The notes: generated by a model from the letters alone, not told the origin. A DNA stretch of 64,000 nt from Apostichopus japonicus (GCF_037975245.1 NC_092564.1:11195984-11259983); one strand, 5' to 3'. Shown: positions 1-17,220, numbered from the stretch's first letter. Made by a program: numbers and translations.

Positions 1-295
1 TTTTAAATAATGTAGTAAAAATTGAAAAATAGTAAATTCCAATTTGTCACATGTTGCATATCATTTTACTAAAGTTTAAAGTAACGTGCCTGGCGAAGGA
101 AAGTTAAGATAGGGACGGAACCTTTAATCCTTATGATTCGTTTGATTGCCGAATACATTTGAAGTGATGTTTTTAACTTGATCAAATTCAATCTGTTTTA
201 TGTTATTTTATTTTATGGTAATTATTTTTGGTTAAAATATTCGGTAAACGGGTAAAAACTGTCGATCAACAGAACAATCTGCTTGAAGGTATAAG
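1..295. other. Non-coding AT-rich sequence
   Basis: No open frame, repeat or RNA signal is visible before the minisatellite that follows. Confidence 0.5.
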
Positions 296-958
296 TTTAG
301 CAGTGAACATAGTGAGTATGGTCTGTGTTAGTGAACATAATGAATATGATCCGTGTTAGTGAACATGGTGAGTATGATCTGTTGTGGTGAACATGGTGAG
401 TATGAGCTGTTTTACTGAACATACTTAGTATGGTCTGTTTTAGTGAACATATGGGCTGTTTTAGTGAACATATAGTTAGTATGGTCTGTGCTAGTGAACA
501 TAATGAATATGATCCGTGTTAGTGAACATGGTAAGTATGATCTGTTGTGGTGAACATGGTGAGTATGAGCTGTTTTACTGAACATACTTAGTATGGTCTG
601 TTTTAGTGAACATAGTAAGTATGGTCTGTTTTAGTGAACATAGCTAGTATGGTCTGGTTAATGAACACAGTGAGTATGATCTGCGTTAGTGAACATGGTG
701 GGTATGATCTGTGATAGTGAACATGGTGAGTATGATCTTTGTTAAGGAACATGGTGAGTATGATCTGTGTTAGTGAACATGGTGAGTATGATCTTTGTTA
801 AGGAACACGGTGAGTATGATCTTTGTTAAGGAACATGGTGGGTATGATCTTTGTTAAGGAACATGGTGAGTATGATCTTTGTTAAGGAACATGGTAAGTA
901 TGATCTGTGTTAGTGAACATGGTGAGTATGATCTGTGTTAGTGAACTAGAGAGTATGA
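296..958. repeat. 28-bp minisatellite with higher-order structure
   Basis: About 23 head-to-tail copies of a unit close to AGTGAACATGGTGAGTATGA followed by TCTGTGTT. Variants are not scattered at random. A block of several variants (AACATAATGAATATGATCCG, then TGTTGTGG, then TGAGCTGTTTTACTG, then ATACTTAGTATGG) occurs once near 331 and again near 494, so a block of roughly 160 bp was itself duplicated. The 3' half is more homogeneous, alternating CTGTGTTAGTG and CTTTGTTAAGG units. No coding potential is seen. Confidence 0.9.
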
Positions 959-1109
959 TCTGGTTTTTCAGCTTCAATGGTATGGACCTTTACTGTATAA
1001 AAATATCTTCAAATGACTTACAAATGACATACCAGACATATTGAAGTAAACTATCCGTGTATTCGAGGGTCAATATTTACATACGACTTATCAATATGTA
1101 GAATGTTAA

Positions 1110-1690
1110 CGTCTTCGTCTTCGTCTTCGATACGGTGACACATCCGCAAAAAGGGACAATATCTCACCACACACACGTCAAGAGAATAACTAGTTAAATC
1201 TGACCCGAGTACTGATATAAGAGACAGGATTCACAGAACCACTGGAACTACTAATGAGGTCTGAAGGCAGACTATTCCAATCCCTAATTGTATTTGGAAA
1301 AAAACTATACTTATAGCAATTGGAACTGGCATATAGTTGGCAGAAATGCATATCGTGCATGTTCCGACTCCTACGCAGAGGCTTTCTTAGGCAGTCAATA
1401 GGGATCTGAGCCTGACCATAGATGCCCTTAGCAAATAAGATGATTCTACTTTGTCTGCGCCTCTCTGCCAAGGGCACCAGGTTTAGGTCCCGTAACAGAG
1501 ATGAGACAGAGCCAGGCTCTCTTGAATAATCTGAAGCGATGAAACGGGCTGCACGCCTCTGAATGTTTTCGAGGTTGTGCTGCAAGAAAGCTTGGTGGGG
1601 ATCCCAGACAGAACTGGCATATTCCAATACTGGCAGGAGGAGACCTTTATATGCAGCCAATTTTGCATCCTTCGAACAAGGGGATACGTG
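1110..1690 (-). pseudogene. 5'-truncated LINE: C-terminal part of reverse transcriptase plus 3' tail
   Basis: On the minus strand an open frame of about 160 codons (stop near 1190) reads AYKGLLLPVLEYASSVW, then NLENIQRRAARFI, and later FFPNTIRDWNSLP. This is the usual C-terminal end of jockey/CR1/L2-type non-LTR reverse transcriptases, after the catalytic YADD box. The frame is still LINE-like (SKDAKLAAYKG) up to about 1690, where similarity stops; the catalytic domain is absent. At 1111-1130 there are three GAAGAC hexamers (minus strand), a short tandem tail of the kind found at LINE 3' ends. The read is a typical dead-on-arrival insertion: 3' end intact, 5' end lost. The family is not resolved beyond the CR1/jockey group. 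Confidence 0.8.
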
Positions 1691-2330
1691 TTGTATGTTA
1701 CATTTTTGGGCTTGTATAATCCCTTAAAACGATCATGTTAATCCTTGAATCACTCTATATCTCTGGTAATGATTTCGAACACATTGGTGTTCTTACTTTA
1801 TACCGCAGGAGGGGAAAGCACGGCCAGGGTAGACTTTTCAGCCCCCCCCCTACCCTCCTCACGAGGCTTTCAATACCCGATACTATAACTTAGCTTTGGA
1901 CTCTTACAATATCGGAGCAAAAATTCTTTATCAAATCGTAAAATCAGCTCAAATCATGAAATGCACTACAGAACCGAAAGATATGACATCAAATGTGTAT
2001 ACTCCATGGAATTAGCGCCTCTATATAATTATATTAATGATAAGATATTTCAACGTATCAGATGAACACATGTTCACGTTCAACTTTCTGATGCTATATC
2101 GCCCATATAAATGTAATATTTTCATTTTCTAACGGTTGTAATAACATCCTTACGAGTTATGACGCGCAGATCAGGTAAAAAAAAAAATCCACCTTGGCCC
2201 ACAAGTCCATCTTATATCCACACTACTGTATACGAACAAACTCCTCCACCTTCAACCAACATTATTTTCAACCTTTGTGCGATCACCTCGAATTGTATTA
2301 TTCGAAGATAAAACAACAAACAATTGACCA
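1691..2330. other. Non-coding, no recognised feature
   Basis: Contains a C9 tract near 1843 and an A10 tract near 2177. Nothing else is supported. Confidence 0.45.
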
Positions 2331-3410
2331 CGATAATAAGATTTATTGTCTAAAGGTATAGCCCAGGGTCATATATGATCTGCTTTCTTAGTCATGGTAA
2401 TACATGATTCATTTTATACGTTATGAGCTACGATCATAAGATTTATTGTCTTATGTTATATATCACGGTCATACATTTCTTACATAAAGTTATAAAGCCA
2501 AGTAACACACGATTTGTTTTCTGTCGCTATATGGCCCACCATCGTCCATTTCTTACCCTAACGTTATAGTCCACAATCATACGATATGATGTGTTACGTG
2601 TTAGCCCATGATCATTTATTTCTTACCTTACATTTTATAGCCGACCACGATCATACGACTTGATGTGTTGTACGTTATAGTCCACGATCATATGATTTTT
2701 TATCTTTCGTAATAGCCCATGATCATTTATTTCTTACATAACGTCGTACAGCCCACGATCATACGATTTGATGCATTACACTATAGCCCACGGTCGTTAA
2801 TTTCACTATAGCCCACGGTCGTTAATTTCTTACCGAGCATTATATAGCCGACCACGATCATACGATTTAATATGTTGCACGTTATAGCCCACGATCATAT
2901 GTTTTTTTTTATTTTTCGTATTGCCCATGATCATTACTTTCTTACCTAACGTCGTACAACCCACAATCATACGTTTTGATGCATTACACTATAGCCCACG
3001 ATCATAGAATTGTTGCATTACGCTGTGTAGCTCACGTTCATAAATGTCTTACCTAACGTTATATAGCCAAGGATCATACGATTTGAAATGTTACGTTATG
3101 ACCCAAAATCATATGATTTGTTATTTAACGTTATAACCCACGATCGCTAATTTCTTACCTTACATGATATAGCCCACGATAATACGGTTTGATGTGTTGT
3201 ACGTTATAGCCCACGATGATTAATTTCTTACCTAACATTATATAGCCGGCCACGATCATACTATTTGATGCATTACGTTGTAGCCAACGGTAATCACATA
3301 ACATTACCTATAGCCAGTCAAGTTACGATCATAAGATCTGTAACATGACGCTGTAGCCCACGGTAATAGAATTCTCACCTAATGTTATAGCTCAAAATCG
3401 TTATGCCGAC
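2331..3410. repeat. Diverged tandem array with alternating units
   Basis: Units of about 35-50 bp are built on TATAGCCCACGATCATACGA. Two unit types tend to alternate: one continues TTTGATGTGTTACGT, the other TTAATTTCTTACCTAACGT. A local perfect duplication of CACTATAGCCCACGGTCGTT occurs near 2790 and 2810. Copies differ by several substitutions and indels, so the array is old. No coding potential is seen. Confidence 0.8.
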
Positions 3411-6400
3411 ACCTAAAGTGAAGGATCGCTGTTTACCTGTATGATTGATCTCTTGACCATGTCCATTGGACATATTATACTTATATATTAATTAACAAAT
3501 CTACAACGTGTTGGGGGCATACAGGTCGTCCTATCTTTGATATATTTCACTGAGAAGGGTCCATTGTGTACAGAAATTGGATACATGTAAAGGATTATAT
3601 TATGTCATAGTAATTTATAAGGTTATTCTGTCGAGTATGATACCGGGTAAGTCATTACTCTGATATAGAGTACATTGGTGACCACTGGATTACTAGAGGC
3701 TTACAAATTAGACAAAATATGCCTATCACCGCACTATACATTTTGCAATATATATTTTTGAAATAAAATTCTTGAACGATAGTATTTACTTTTTTTTGAA
3801 AAAAATATTTAAATGTTTTGCCATTTTGAAGTGATCTATTAAAGAAAAACTTTTTGGGAGAGACTCCTTAAAAAGAAAATGATTCAAAATTGATTGTTGA
3901 ATACATTTGTTAGATTAATAGACTAAGTTTAACAATTGAACACAATGCCATCAATCAATAATATCAATAAATAAATCAATCTTAGATAATATGATGGACA
4001 TGTAATGGAGCACTTGGAATTATTCTTTCAGGATTACATTATTCTGTTTTTTTTTTATCGATCCAGAGATATTAACAATTGGTTCCCATCCAAGACAGTC
4101 CCTAAAACTATACGAGATTTTTCAAAAGTATATGACAAGTGACATTTTTATTTTTACGGAAACAATTACTTGTTTCTTTGGAAATATCGATCTGCAAAAT
4201 ATCAACTGTTCTTATTGCATGTATAAATTTAATGGAGTCCTTGCAGAAGCCCACGAGGTTCTATGTTTTAATAGGTCAACGTAATTTTTTTCATAAAAGA
4301 CAGATCGATTTGTGTTGGGTGGAAACTTTGTACCTGGAATTTCGTGCGCGAGATAATAAACAAATAGCAAAATATATCAACACTTCTGCTCCATCATCGA
4401 TAGACTTGTAACAGTGTTTTCAATAGCAGAGACAACTTTACGTAGTATACACATACTGTGTCATAAACAATAATGCAAATGATAGACAAAGGCGCTTAGA
4501 AGTATTGTGTGGCATTATTGTTATCTATGACGAGAACTACACCAGCATGTTATTATCTGTAAGAAAGGGAAACAAAATAATAAGAATAAGAAGGAATACA
4601 GTATAAGTGTTCAGTAAATTTAAAATTGGGTGCAAATACTCACCACGTTGATTTCCTAAAATATAACTCCAGAAGAAATAACAACACCCTTCGCTGTGTT
4701 CGGTAATGGCGCGTACTATAGTCATAAAACACCTTTCATATCCAACCGGCTTCTTCTTCTTCTTCGGTTCTATTTGAACTATATATATGCTGATAATTCT
4801 AACTGGCGTATAATACACTGTAAGTTTATCAACTTTAAAAATGATAAAATATAGTTCTCGCTTTTGATCAACTGCTTCGTAATTTTGGTGTTTTAATGCA
4901 ATGGTGATTTCAATAAACTTAGAACCAGAATTAACTCCGTCTGACTTCCGAGAGAAGATATATATATGACAATAATCGTATATGTCAATAGCGTGGGCAG
5001 TTAATCTTCCGGTTTATAATTTTTGTTGTTGACGATATGCACTTGTAACAAAGTGGAAAAAGAAAATCACAATAAGTTATTTAATTGAGATGACACCCAG
5101 CAGTATTAGGAGTACGTATGTCTCATTTAAGTGAAAATGTAAGTTCAAAAACGATTAACACGGATTAAGTATTGCACCCAAATATCTCACACAGACCACA
5201 GAACGTTCCCTTTGGAACTGGCATCGAAATGTCTGGTAAATTTCGAACGACTTAAATTAGTGAATGACACACAGTTCTCCAAGATGGTAAATATAGTGGC
5301 GTCTACGTAGCTCTGTGTATATGGATGCTACGTCATCGTGCAGAACAATGGCATATGTGGGGCGAATACAGAACGAAGAAGGTCAAATAGACTGCTGTAG
5401 TAAGTCTCTGCAGTGAATATTAAATAACTACGCCTCGGATGAAAAAATATATATATATAAAACAAAAGAAACTTGACTTTCGCGAATTTAATTATGCAAC
5501 TTTTGTAAAAGGTTTTTCAAACAACGTTCGCTTGATATGCGTCTAATGGTTTTCTCCTCTACGTATCGGTTGCGAAATGATAAACATTGTTCAGTTGCGG
5601 TTTCGTAAGCGATTTGGAGAGTTGACATCGCTCGTCGAAGGCGATGATGATGACGTCATCATTCTCAGAGTTCATGAATTCGAAGTGCTGAGATAAACGA
5701 AGGTATGGTGATTTAGTAACTGCAGTTTTTTTGGGGGGGGGGGGGGGGGCGGGGAACCAAAAATAGCAAATAGTGTTACCGAACATGGCTGTGTTTGGAC
5801 ATGACGAAGAAATGGAGCATCGGGTTTAATGCAGGTGTTCTCTTATTTATATTTATATTATTTTCTTCTTTAATTTTATTGCTAAAGTTTTAATAACCAC
5901 TTCAGGCACAATTAAAAGATCTTGGTTCCTTTCGCTTTCAAAGTTGAAGGGGCCTGCATATGGTGACGTCATGAAGCTAAAGTGACGGTCAGACTGAAGC
6001 AATTTATCTTACCGTTTCGCATCCGTTAGAGTTTTTCTAAACAATTCGGAATGGTAGCAAGTACATTAAAGCTTTTCGCATATGCTAGGAATGATGAGAA
6101 TAGATTTATGGAATATTTGCTTTGTGTGCAATGTTTTGCAATGTCAAGTGAAACAAGTTGAATCTGCAGTGACGTGCGCAAAGAGGGGGCGGGGCATGGG
6201 TCCGCTTCCATCTTTAAATTTACATTTCGGTAGGGGAAGAATAAGACCCATCCTTCTGAGCCCAGGACGCCCCTTGATCGGATCCAGGGCTCGTGGGATG
6301 TACACTTCCCTTTATATCATCACACAAATAGTCAACAGTTTAGTTTATTAGCAAAAACATGCGTTTAGACCTTCTTGTAAAATTAATTTAAACAAATAAA

Positions 6401-6555
6401 TAATTAAAGAATTAAATATTTGAGAGTCTAAACTTCTCTATTTTTCTGAAGTAGGACCCACATACACCCTATATCAGAGTCGCTCCAAGTTTCTCTTTTA
6501 TAAAATCTTGCATCGGCCTCTGGTCCTTCCATAAAGGTACACGATCCTACCGTTC
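3411..6555. other. Non-coding stretch
   Basis: Open frames here are short and unlike any family I recognise. The stretch holds a T8G19-type tract near 5727-5750 (poly-G) and short poly-T tracts. No splice-supported exon or RNA gene is seen. Confidence 0.45.
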
Positions 6556-6853
<298 letters not shown>

Positions 6854-7674
6854 GTCGTAAAACAAACCTTTCAAAGGTCATAGAATAGTCAAATAACACT
6901 ACCCTTCAAATTTGTAACTTGTAGATGACCGCTCATCGCTGTATCAAAAAGGATCTTTAAACAATTGTATATGAACAAAGTTTGACAGTTCATTTCAAGT
7001 TGCATCAGAATTATTTTAGCTAAACTATGAGAGTGGTCTACACCATCGCATGTCCCATTGGTCTGTCACCGGGAGCTATTGAAAAGATTGTACAGGCAAA
7101 TATTACGGAAAGAAAATCACTTGAAATGAATGTTACCCAAACAAATTCAAATGGTGGATCTGTTAACTGATGTCAATCATCTTATACTCTCTGACTAGTT
7201 AATATGGTTCCTTATAAACCAATCTCGAACCATGCAGTATTCAATAAGTGATTTAGAGGGCACAAAAGTCTTTCAAAGAGGGACACAATTTCTTATAACC
7301 AAGACTGCATTGTCACAACGATCAGACTGTACATGAAATACGATATACGCCCTATAAAATACATGTAAAAGTTTTAAATCTATATTATACAGGGCAAATC
7401 AATAGGAATACGCACATGAAATCGTTTTCCCCATCTCTTCCGATCTTCATAGCCATGCTCTGTTGTTGAGATTTCAAGCATATATATTGCTTTTGATTGT
7501 CAATTTCAACAAGAGCAGTGAGTAGTATACTTTAATATGTAATTCCAATTGGTCCAATGAACACACCCTTTCCCATTTGACATAGATTTCCAATAATACG
7601 AGACGTTAAATATATGAAGGTGGGGTTATGGGGGTTGAGGGGGGGGCTGTGGACATGACAGAGGGAATAGTTTA
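6854..7674. other. Non-coding, no recognised feature
   Basis: AT-rich unique sequence with no supported gene. A G7 tract lies near 7640. Confidence 0.45.
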
Positions 7675-7769
7675 TGTAAAAGTAAGAGGGCCTGAAAGAG
7701 ACCAGAGGCCATTCAGCCTCTGATAAAGATCCTGCTAGGATCGAAACGTTAGGTCCTCTTACTTTTACA
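7675..7769. repeat. Inverted repeat enclosing a hammerhead-like motif
   Basis: Perfect 15-bp arms, TGTAAAAGTAAGAGG at 7675-7689 and its complement at 7755-7769. Between them, on the plus strand at 7716-7754, the order is GCCT, CTGATAA, A, GATCC-TGCTA-GGATC, GAAACGTT, AGGT. This follows the hammerhead scheme (stem I, CUGANGA, stem II, GAAA, palindromic ACGU, stem I) with two faults: G8 of the core is A, and an extra A precedes stem II. The same sequence family, with an intact CTGAAGA core, lies at 28031-28173. It is most likely a decayed terminal repeat of a Penelope-like or retrozyme-like element. Confidence 0.6.
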
Positions 7770-8983
7770 CATTCTCTTACACAGGCCTTTTACTACTAAA
7801 AGCATCCTTTTTTATTATATATTTGGCTGATTAACTTGTTTATTCTAACAATTGCTGAAACCTTTCAGAATTTGGAGAATAAATGTTAAATCTGTATATT
7901 TTCTTACATTTTTTTTTTATAATTAATATTTGGAAAGATGTTACTGAACATTAAGTTACTAACACCATCTGATGGACTATAGCCTTCCAATAACTCTCAT
8001 ACAGCTTACTAAAGCTTCCCTTCCGCTGAGCAGAGAAGGTAAAAACATATGTAAAAATTCCAATTTAAGACTTTTACAGTAAACGATTCAAAAAAACATG
8101 TATGCCTAAATACAGCTGGATAGTACCGTACTTAGAGCGCTGACGTATCCGGTCGATGCATTCCAAACAAACAGAGAACATAACTAATAGCGCAAATATT
8201 TTCCAAGAATTATATTTTTTTGGACTATAGGCTTGTATATAGGCCTATACTGTATACACCTGACTTGTTGACGTTGATCAGTGTAAGACTTTTCATTTAA
8301 TTTTTGTAGTTCATAAATAATTCAAGTTTTCATTAGGATTGGTATCAATTAATTTTCCTTTTTCTATTATGTCAATGATATAGATGTGTTGCAATAAAAC
8401 TTATCATCCCACCCCCCCCCCCTTCTATTTGCCTCTCATATATTCTTTATATCTTTCTTACACCATATCAAATATAAGTTATAAATCAAATAGTTGCTTG
8501 AATGTGCTAAATTAATTATGGCCTTGAACCAATACTATATGATTGGCGGCTTAAAGGGTTTTGATCTTTCACTTCCTACAAGTGATGAGATGGGACTATA
8601 TACTTGTACTCTCCTCAATTCGGCCGCGGAAGACCCCTTTCGCTCTGGTAATTAAATAATAGCTGAATTATTAAGTAGATCGGGAAGGTTATCTGTCACC
8701 TTATGTGCATGTCCGAGGCTAACACACGAAGTATGACAAGTTTGGGACGCACAATTGGGAGAAAAGGTGACAATTTTATTACGCGTAATTAATACCCTCA
8801 ATATGGTCGAATTTCATACACAATGATAAAAAACGAACCCCGTGTGTTTTGTTTTCATCGTGCATACTTTATTAAAGTATAAAGTGTTATTTCTATTAAG
8901 TTTAACGTGGGTGTTAAGCATGATTTCACCACGCCCGCCGTTGAAGGTAGTACACATAGTGTCCTCTCGGAATCATTATGACG
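7770..8983. other. Non-coding, no recognised feature
   Basis: AT-rich unique sequence with a C11 tract near 8410. No gene is supported. Confidence 0.45.
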
Positions 8984-15330
<6,347 letters not shown>

Positions 15331-15485
15331 CAATATTATTGTGGATGTTTTATATTTTGTTTTATTATGATCCAATATTGTTGTATGATACTATGTGCAT
15401 CGTCTAATATGCAATAATATTATTGTGAATGGTTTATATTGTTTTATTATGATACATGTTGTTGTATGATACCTATTTGCATCGG
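15331..15485. repeat. Two tandem copies of an 84-bp unit
   Basis: ATTATTGTGGATGTTTTATA at 15335 recurs as ATTATTGTGAATGGTTTATA at 15419. TTTTATTATGAT, then GTTGTATGATAC, then TTTGCATCG or GTGCATCG follow in the same order in both. An 85-codon open frame (15439-15696, plus) begins inside the second copy. I recognise no domain in it and do not call it a gene. Confidence 0.75.
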
Positions 15486-15758
15486 GTGTCAAACAAGAGG
15501 TATGATTGACCCTCGTTTAAATGCAATGTTAATATTTGAGATTCCGGAAAAGATTATGACTTATGGAGATTTACATATAACAACGTATTTTGATGCAATA
15601 AATATGATAAGAGGGGCATATCATGAACTGCAGGTAGAAGATAGACTTATTTACATACATCAAAGACAAGGTTTAATAACATGGAAGGATCTCTAACGTA
15701 TAAAAGGCTTGAATAAAAATGAAAACGTATACATTAGACGTATATATATATATATATA

Positions 15759-15992
15759 CGTCACCAAAAACAGAACTAGTATTGTTCGATACAGGTGACA
15801 AACGCCAACAGTGGAATTACGACCTTCCTTACCGGTTTCGAACCTCTGGACATACAATCAGCGTCCATGGCCTTGTTGGTTAGGGTGTCCGCGTACAAAG
15901 CGGGAGGCCCAGGTTCGAATCCCGGTGGAGGCTGGAAGTTTTTTCACTGTTCTTGATTTTCCAACTCATTACGATTTTCATTTATATATATT
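15759..15992 (+). repeat. tRNA-derived SINE, copy 1 (5'-truncated)
   Basis: A 230-bp unit starting GTCACCAAAAACAGAACTAG and ending in TTTTCATTTATATATA. It shares more than 90 percent of its bases by eye with copies at 16083-16366 and 59206-59499. The middle (15861-15932) folds as a near-complete tRNA cloverleaf. The part upstream of GTCACC that copies 2 and 3 share is missing here and is replaced by a TA run. The T stem has one mismatch (CCAGG against CCCGG). The tRNA-like part of copy 2 begins 373 bp further on, so copies 1 and 2 form a tandem pair. Confidence 0.85.
15861..15932 (+). other. tRNA-like cloverleaf inside SINE copy 1
   Basis: 72 nt. Acceptor GCGTCCA pairs with TGGAGGC (6 of 7). 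The D-arm region follows the A box TGGCCTTGTTGG. The anticodon stem is TCCGC/GCGGG with a seven-base loop GTACAAA (anticodon ACA), and the B box is GGTTCGAATCC. The acceptor mismatch, the odd anticodon and the position inside a repeated unit argue for a SINE head rather than a translating tRNA. Confidence 0.75.
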
Positions 15993-16082
15993 CATTTGCC
16001 TTTGTCGTTTACCTCCATTTCATTAACAGAAAGTCTGTCCAAAGTATCTCTTTCGAGATCCGGCTTTAGGATTCACAAATGA

Positions 16083-16366
16083 TTTTCGAGTTGGTTAGCA
16101 TCATGTTTGATCTCTAGAGTAAGGCAAATTATGTCACCAAAAACAGAACTAGTATTGTTCGATACAGGTGACAAACGCCAACAGTGGAATTACGACCTTC
16201 CTTACCGGTTTCGAACCTCTGGACATACAATCAGCGTCCATGGCCTAGTTGGTTAGGGTGTCCGCGTACAAAGCGGGAGGCCCGGGTTAGAATCCCGGTG
16301 GAGGCTGGAAGTTTTTTCACTGTTCTTGACTTTCCAACTCATTACGATTTTCATTTATATATATAT
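16083..16366 (+). repeat. tRNA-derived SINE, copy 2
   Basis: Extends 5' of copy 1, sharing TTTTCGAGTTGGTTAGCATC and then ATGTTTGATCTCTAGAGTAA with copy 3. The tRNA-like part lies at 16234-16305. Its T stem is intact (CCGGG/CCCGG), but the B box has a C-to-A change (GGTTAGAATCC) that should weaken Pol III recognition. It ends in the same CATTTATATATA tail. Confidence 0.85.
16234..16305 (+). other. tRNA-like cloverleaf inside SINE copy 2
   Basis: 72 nt, same fold as the other two copies: acceptor 6 of 7 paired, anticodon loop GTACAAA, T stem five of five paired. A box TGGCCTAGTTGG is close to consensus; the B box is damaged. Confidence 0.75.
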
Positions 16367-16848
16367 TTAAATTATGAAATAAAATTAGTAACATTTTATT
16401 ATTAAATATGTGATTGATACTAATATTGAAAATTCCGTTCTTTCCGTTGGTATATAACCGACTGGGCTCGTTACACGTTGTCGTGTACGATCAGCGAAGA
16501 CAGTAAAAGCGAGGTGTCAACCAGGCCCTTGCAATCAGTTATGTAACTAGTCATGTTATGCCGAGTGCAACGACACATTATACGTCCCTGGTATTACGGT
16601 TATCATTCTGAGGCGATGGTTTTGAAACGTTTGTACAGTTTGCATGTTATATTAAAGACTTGGCAGTTGGATATATCGATTACTAAAGGAGGTATACCGT
16701 ATTAACCCGACCGCCATCCTCTGTCCAACATGTGATAAAGATTACGGCCATCAACAGCTTGCCCGAGCAGACGATCTGAAATGATTGTGTCCGGCCAAAA
16801 TAGTATGACAAATTTACTAAAGATCAACACAGCCACAAAAGAAAAACA
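16367..16848. other. Flank of the hammerhead pair
   Basis: Unique sequence, no gene seen. The last 40 bases (AAAGATCAACACAGCCACAA and following) resemble the bases just left of the second ribozyme (AAAGAACAACACATCAGAAA), so the repeated unit extends at least this far. Confidence 0.5.
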
Positions 16849-16890
16849 CTTTACGATCGATTTCGTCCTTTTGGGACTCGTCAGGTGAAG
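16849..16890 (-). ncRNA. Type I hammerhead ribozyme, copy B
   Basis: Read on the minus strand: stem I CUUCAC, core CUGACGA, stem II GUCC-CAAAA-GGAC, then GAA, palindromic stem III AUCGAU, cleavage base C, and stem I return GUAAAG. All invariant core positions are present (C3, U4, G5, A6, G8, A9, G12, A13, A14, A15.1, U16.1, H17); N7 is C. Stem I pairs at five of six positions (one C-A). The self-complementary AUCGAU cannot form a normal hairpin stem III but can pair with the same segment of a second copy, as in dimeric hammerheads of retrozymes and Penelope-like elements. Cleavage would fall between 16855 and 16854. Confidence 0.85.
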
Positions 16891-17093
16891 GTAGGAATCA
16901 AGCCCCAGACACTCTACTGCGTATACGAATGAACGCCAGTAATATCTCAGCAGTGGCCGTGGTGGTATGGACTTAGGTCTGTAACACAAAGGTCTTTATA
17001 TATAGCCTATATATACATATATACATAGCCTATATATCTATCTATATATAGTAAATAAATAAAGAACAACACATCAGAAAAATTCCACTTCAC
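16855..17093 (-). mobile_element. Retrozyme-like unit between two hammerhead cleavage sites
   Basis: Both ribozymes lie on the minus strand, and their predicted cut sites are 239 bases apart, so a minus-strand transcript would release a 239-nt RNA (17093 down to 16855). Sequence around the two ribozymes is a diverged direct repeat: GTAGGAATC follows both on the plus strand, and an AAAGA-CAACACA word precedes both. No open frame of note lies inside; a (TA)-rich patch at 16996-17052 does. Small tandem units with type I hammerheads and no protein are known as retrozymes; Penelope-like terminal repeats are the alternative. Confidence 0.7.
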
Positions 17094-17129
17094 GACCGGT
17101 TTCGTCCTTTTGGGACTCATCAGGCGAAG
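17088..17129 (-). ncRNA. Type I hammerhead ribozyme, copy A
   Basis: Minus strand: stem I CUUCGC, core CUGAUGA, stem II GUCC-CAAAA-GGAC, GAA, palindromic stem III ACCGGU, cleavage base C, stem I return GUGAAG. Every conserved core base is present, and stem I pairs at six of six (one G-U). Compared with copy B the palindrome changes from AUCGAU to ACCGGU at two positions that keep self-complementarity, a covariation that supports function. Cleavage would fall between 17094 and 17093. Confidence 0.9.
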
Positions 17130-17220
17130 GTAGGAATCGAGTGTCAGTACCACTCGACCACAGTGATTCTACTGGTGTGTGAATGTGTATAAACTGGCTT
17201 TGTATAACTGTTATTGAGGG

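Noticed and set aside
296-958. Regularly spaced repeats resembling a CRISPR array
   Set aside because: There are no unique spacers; the whole unit repeats in tandem, and the sequence is eukaryotic.
15439-15696. 85-codon plus-strand frame
   Set aside because: No recognisable domain, starts inside a tandem repeat, no splice support.
15811-16405. Two near-identical 71-73-codon frames
   Set aside because: They read through the SINE and its tRNA-like part; not conserved coding sequence.
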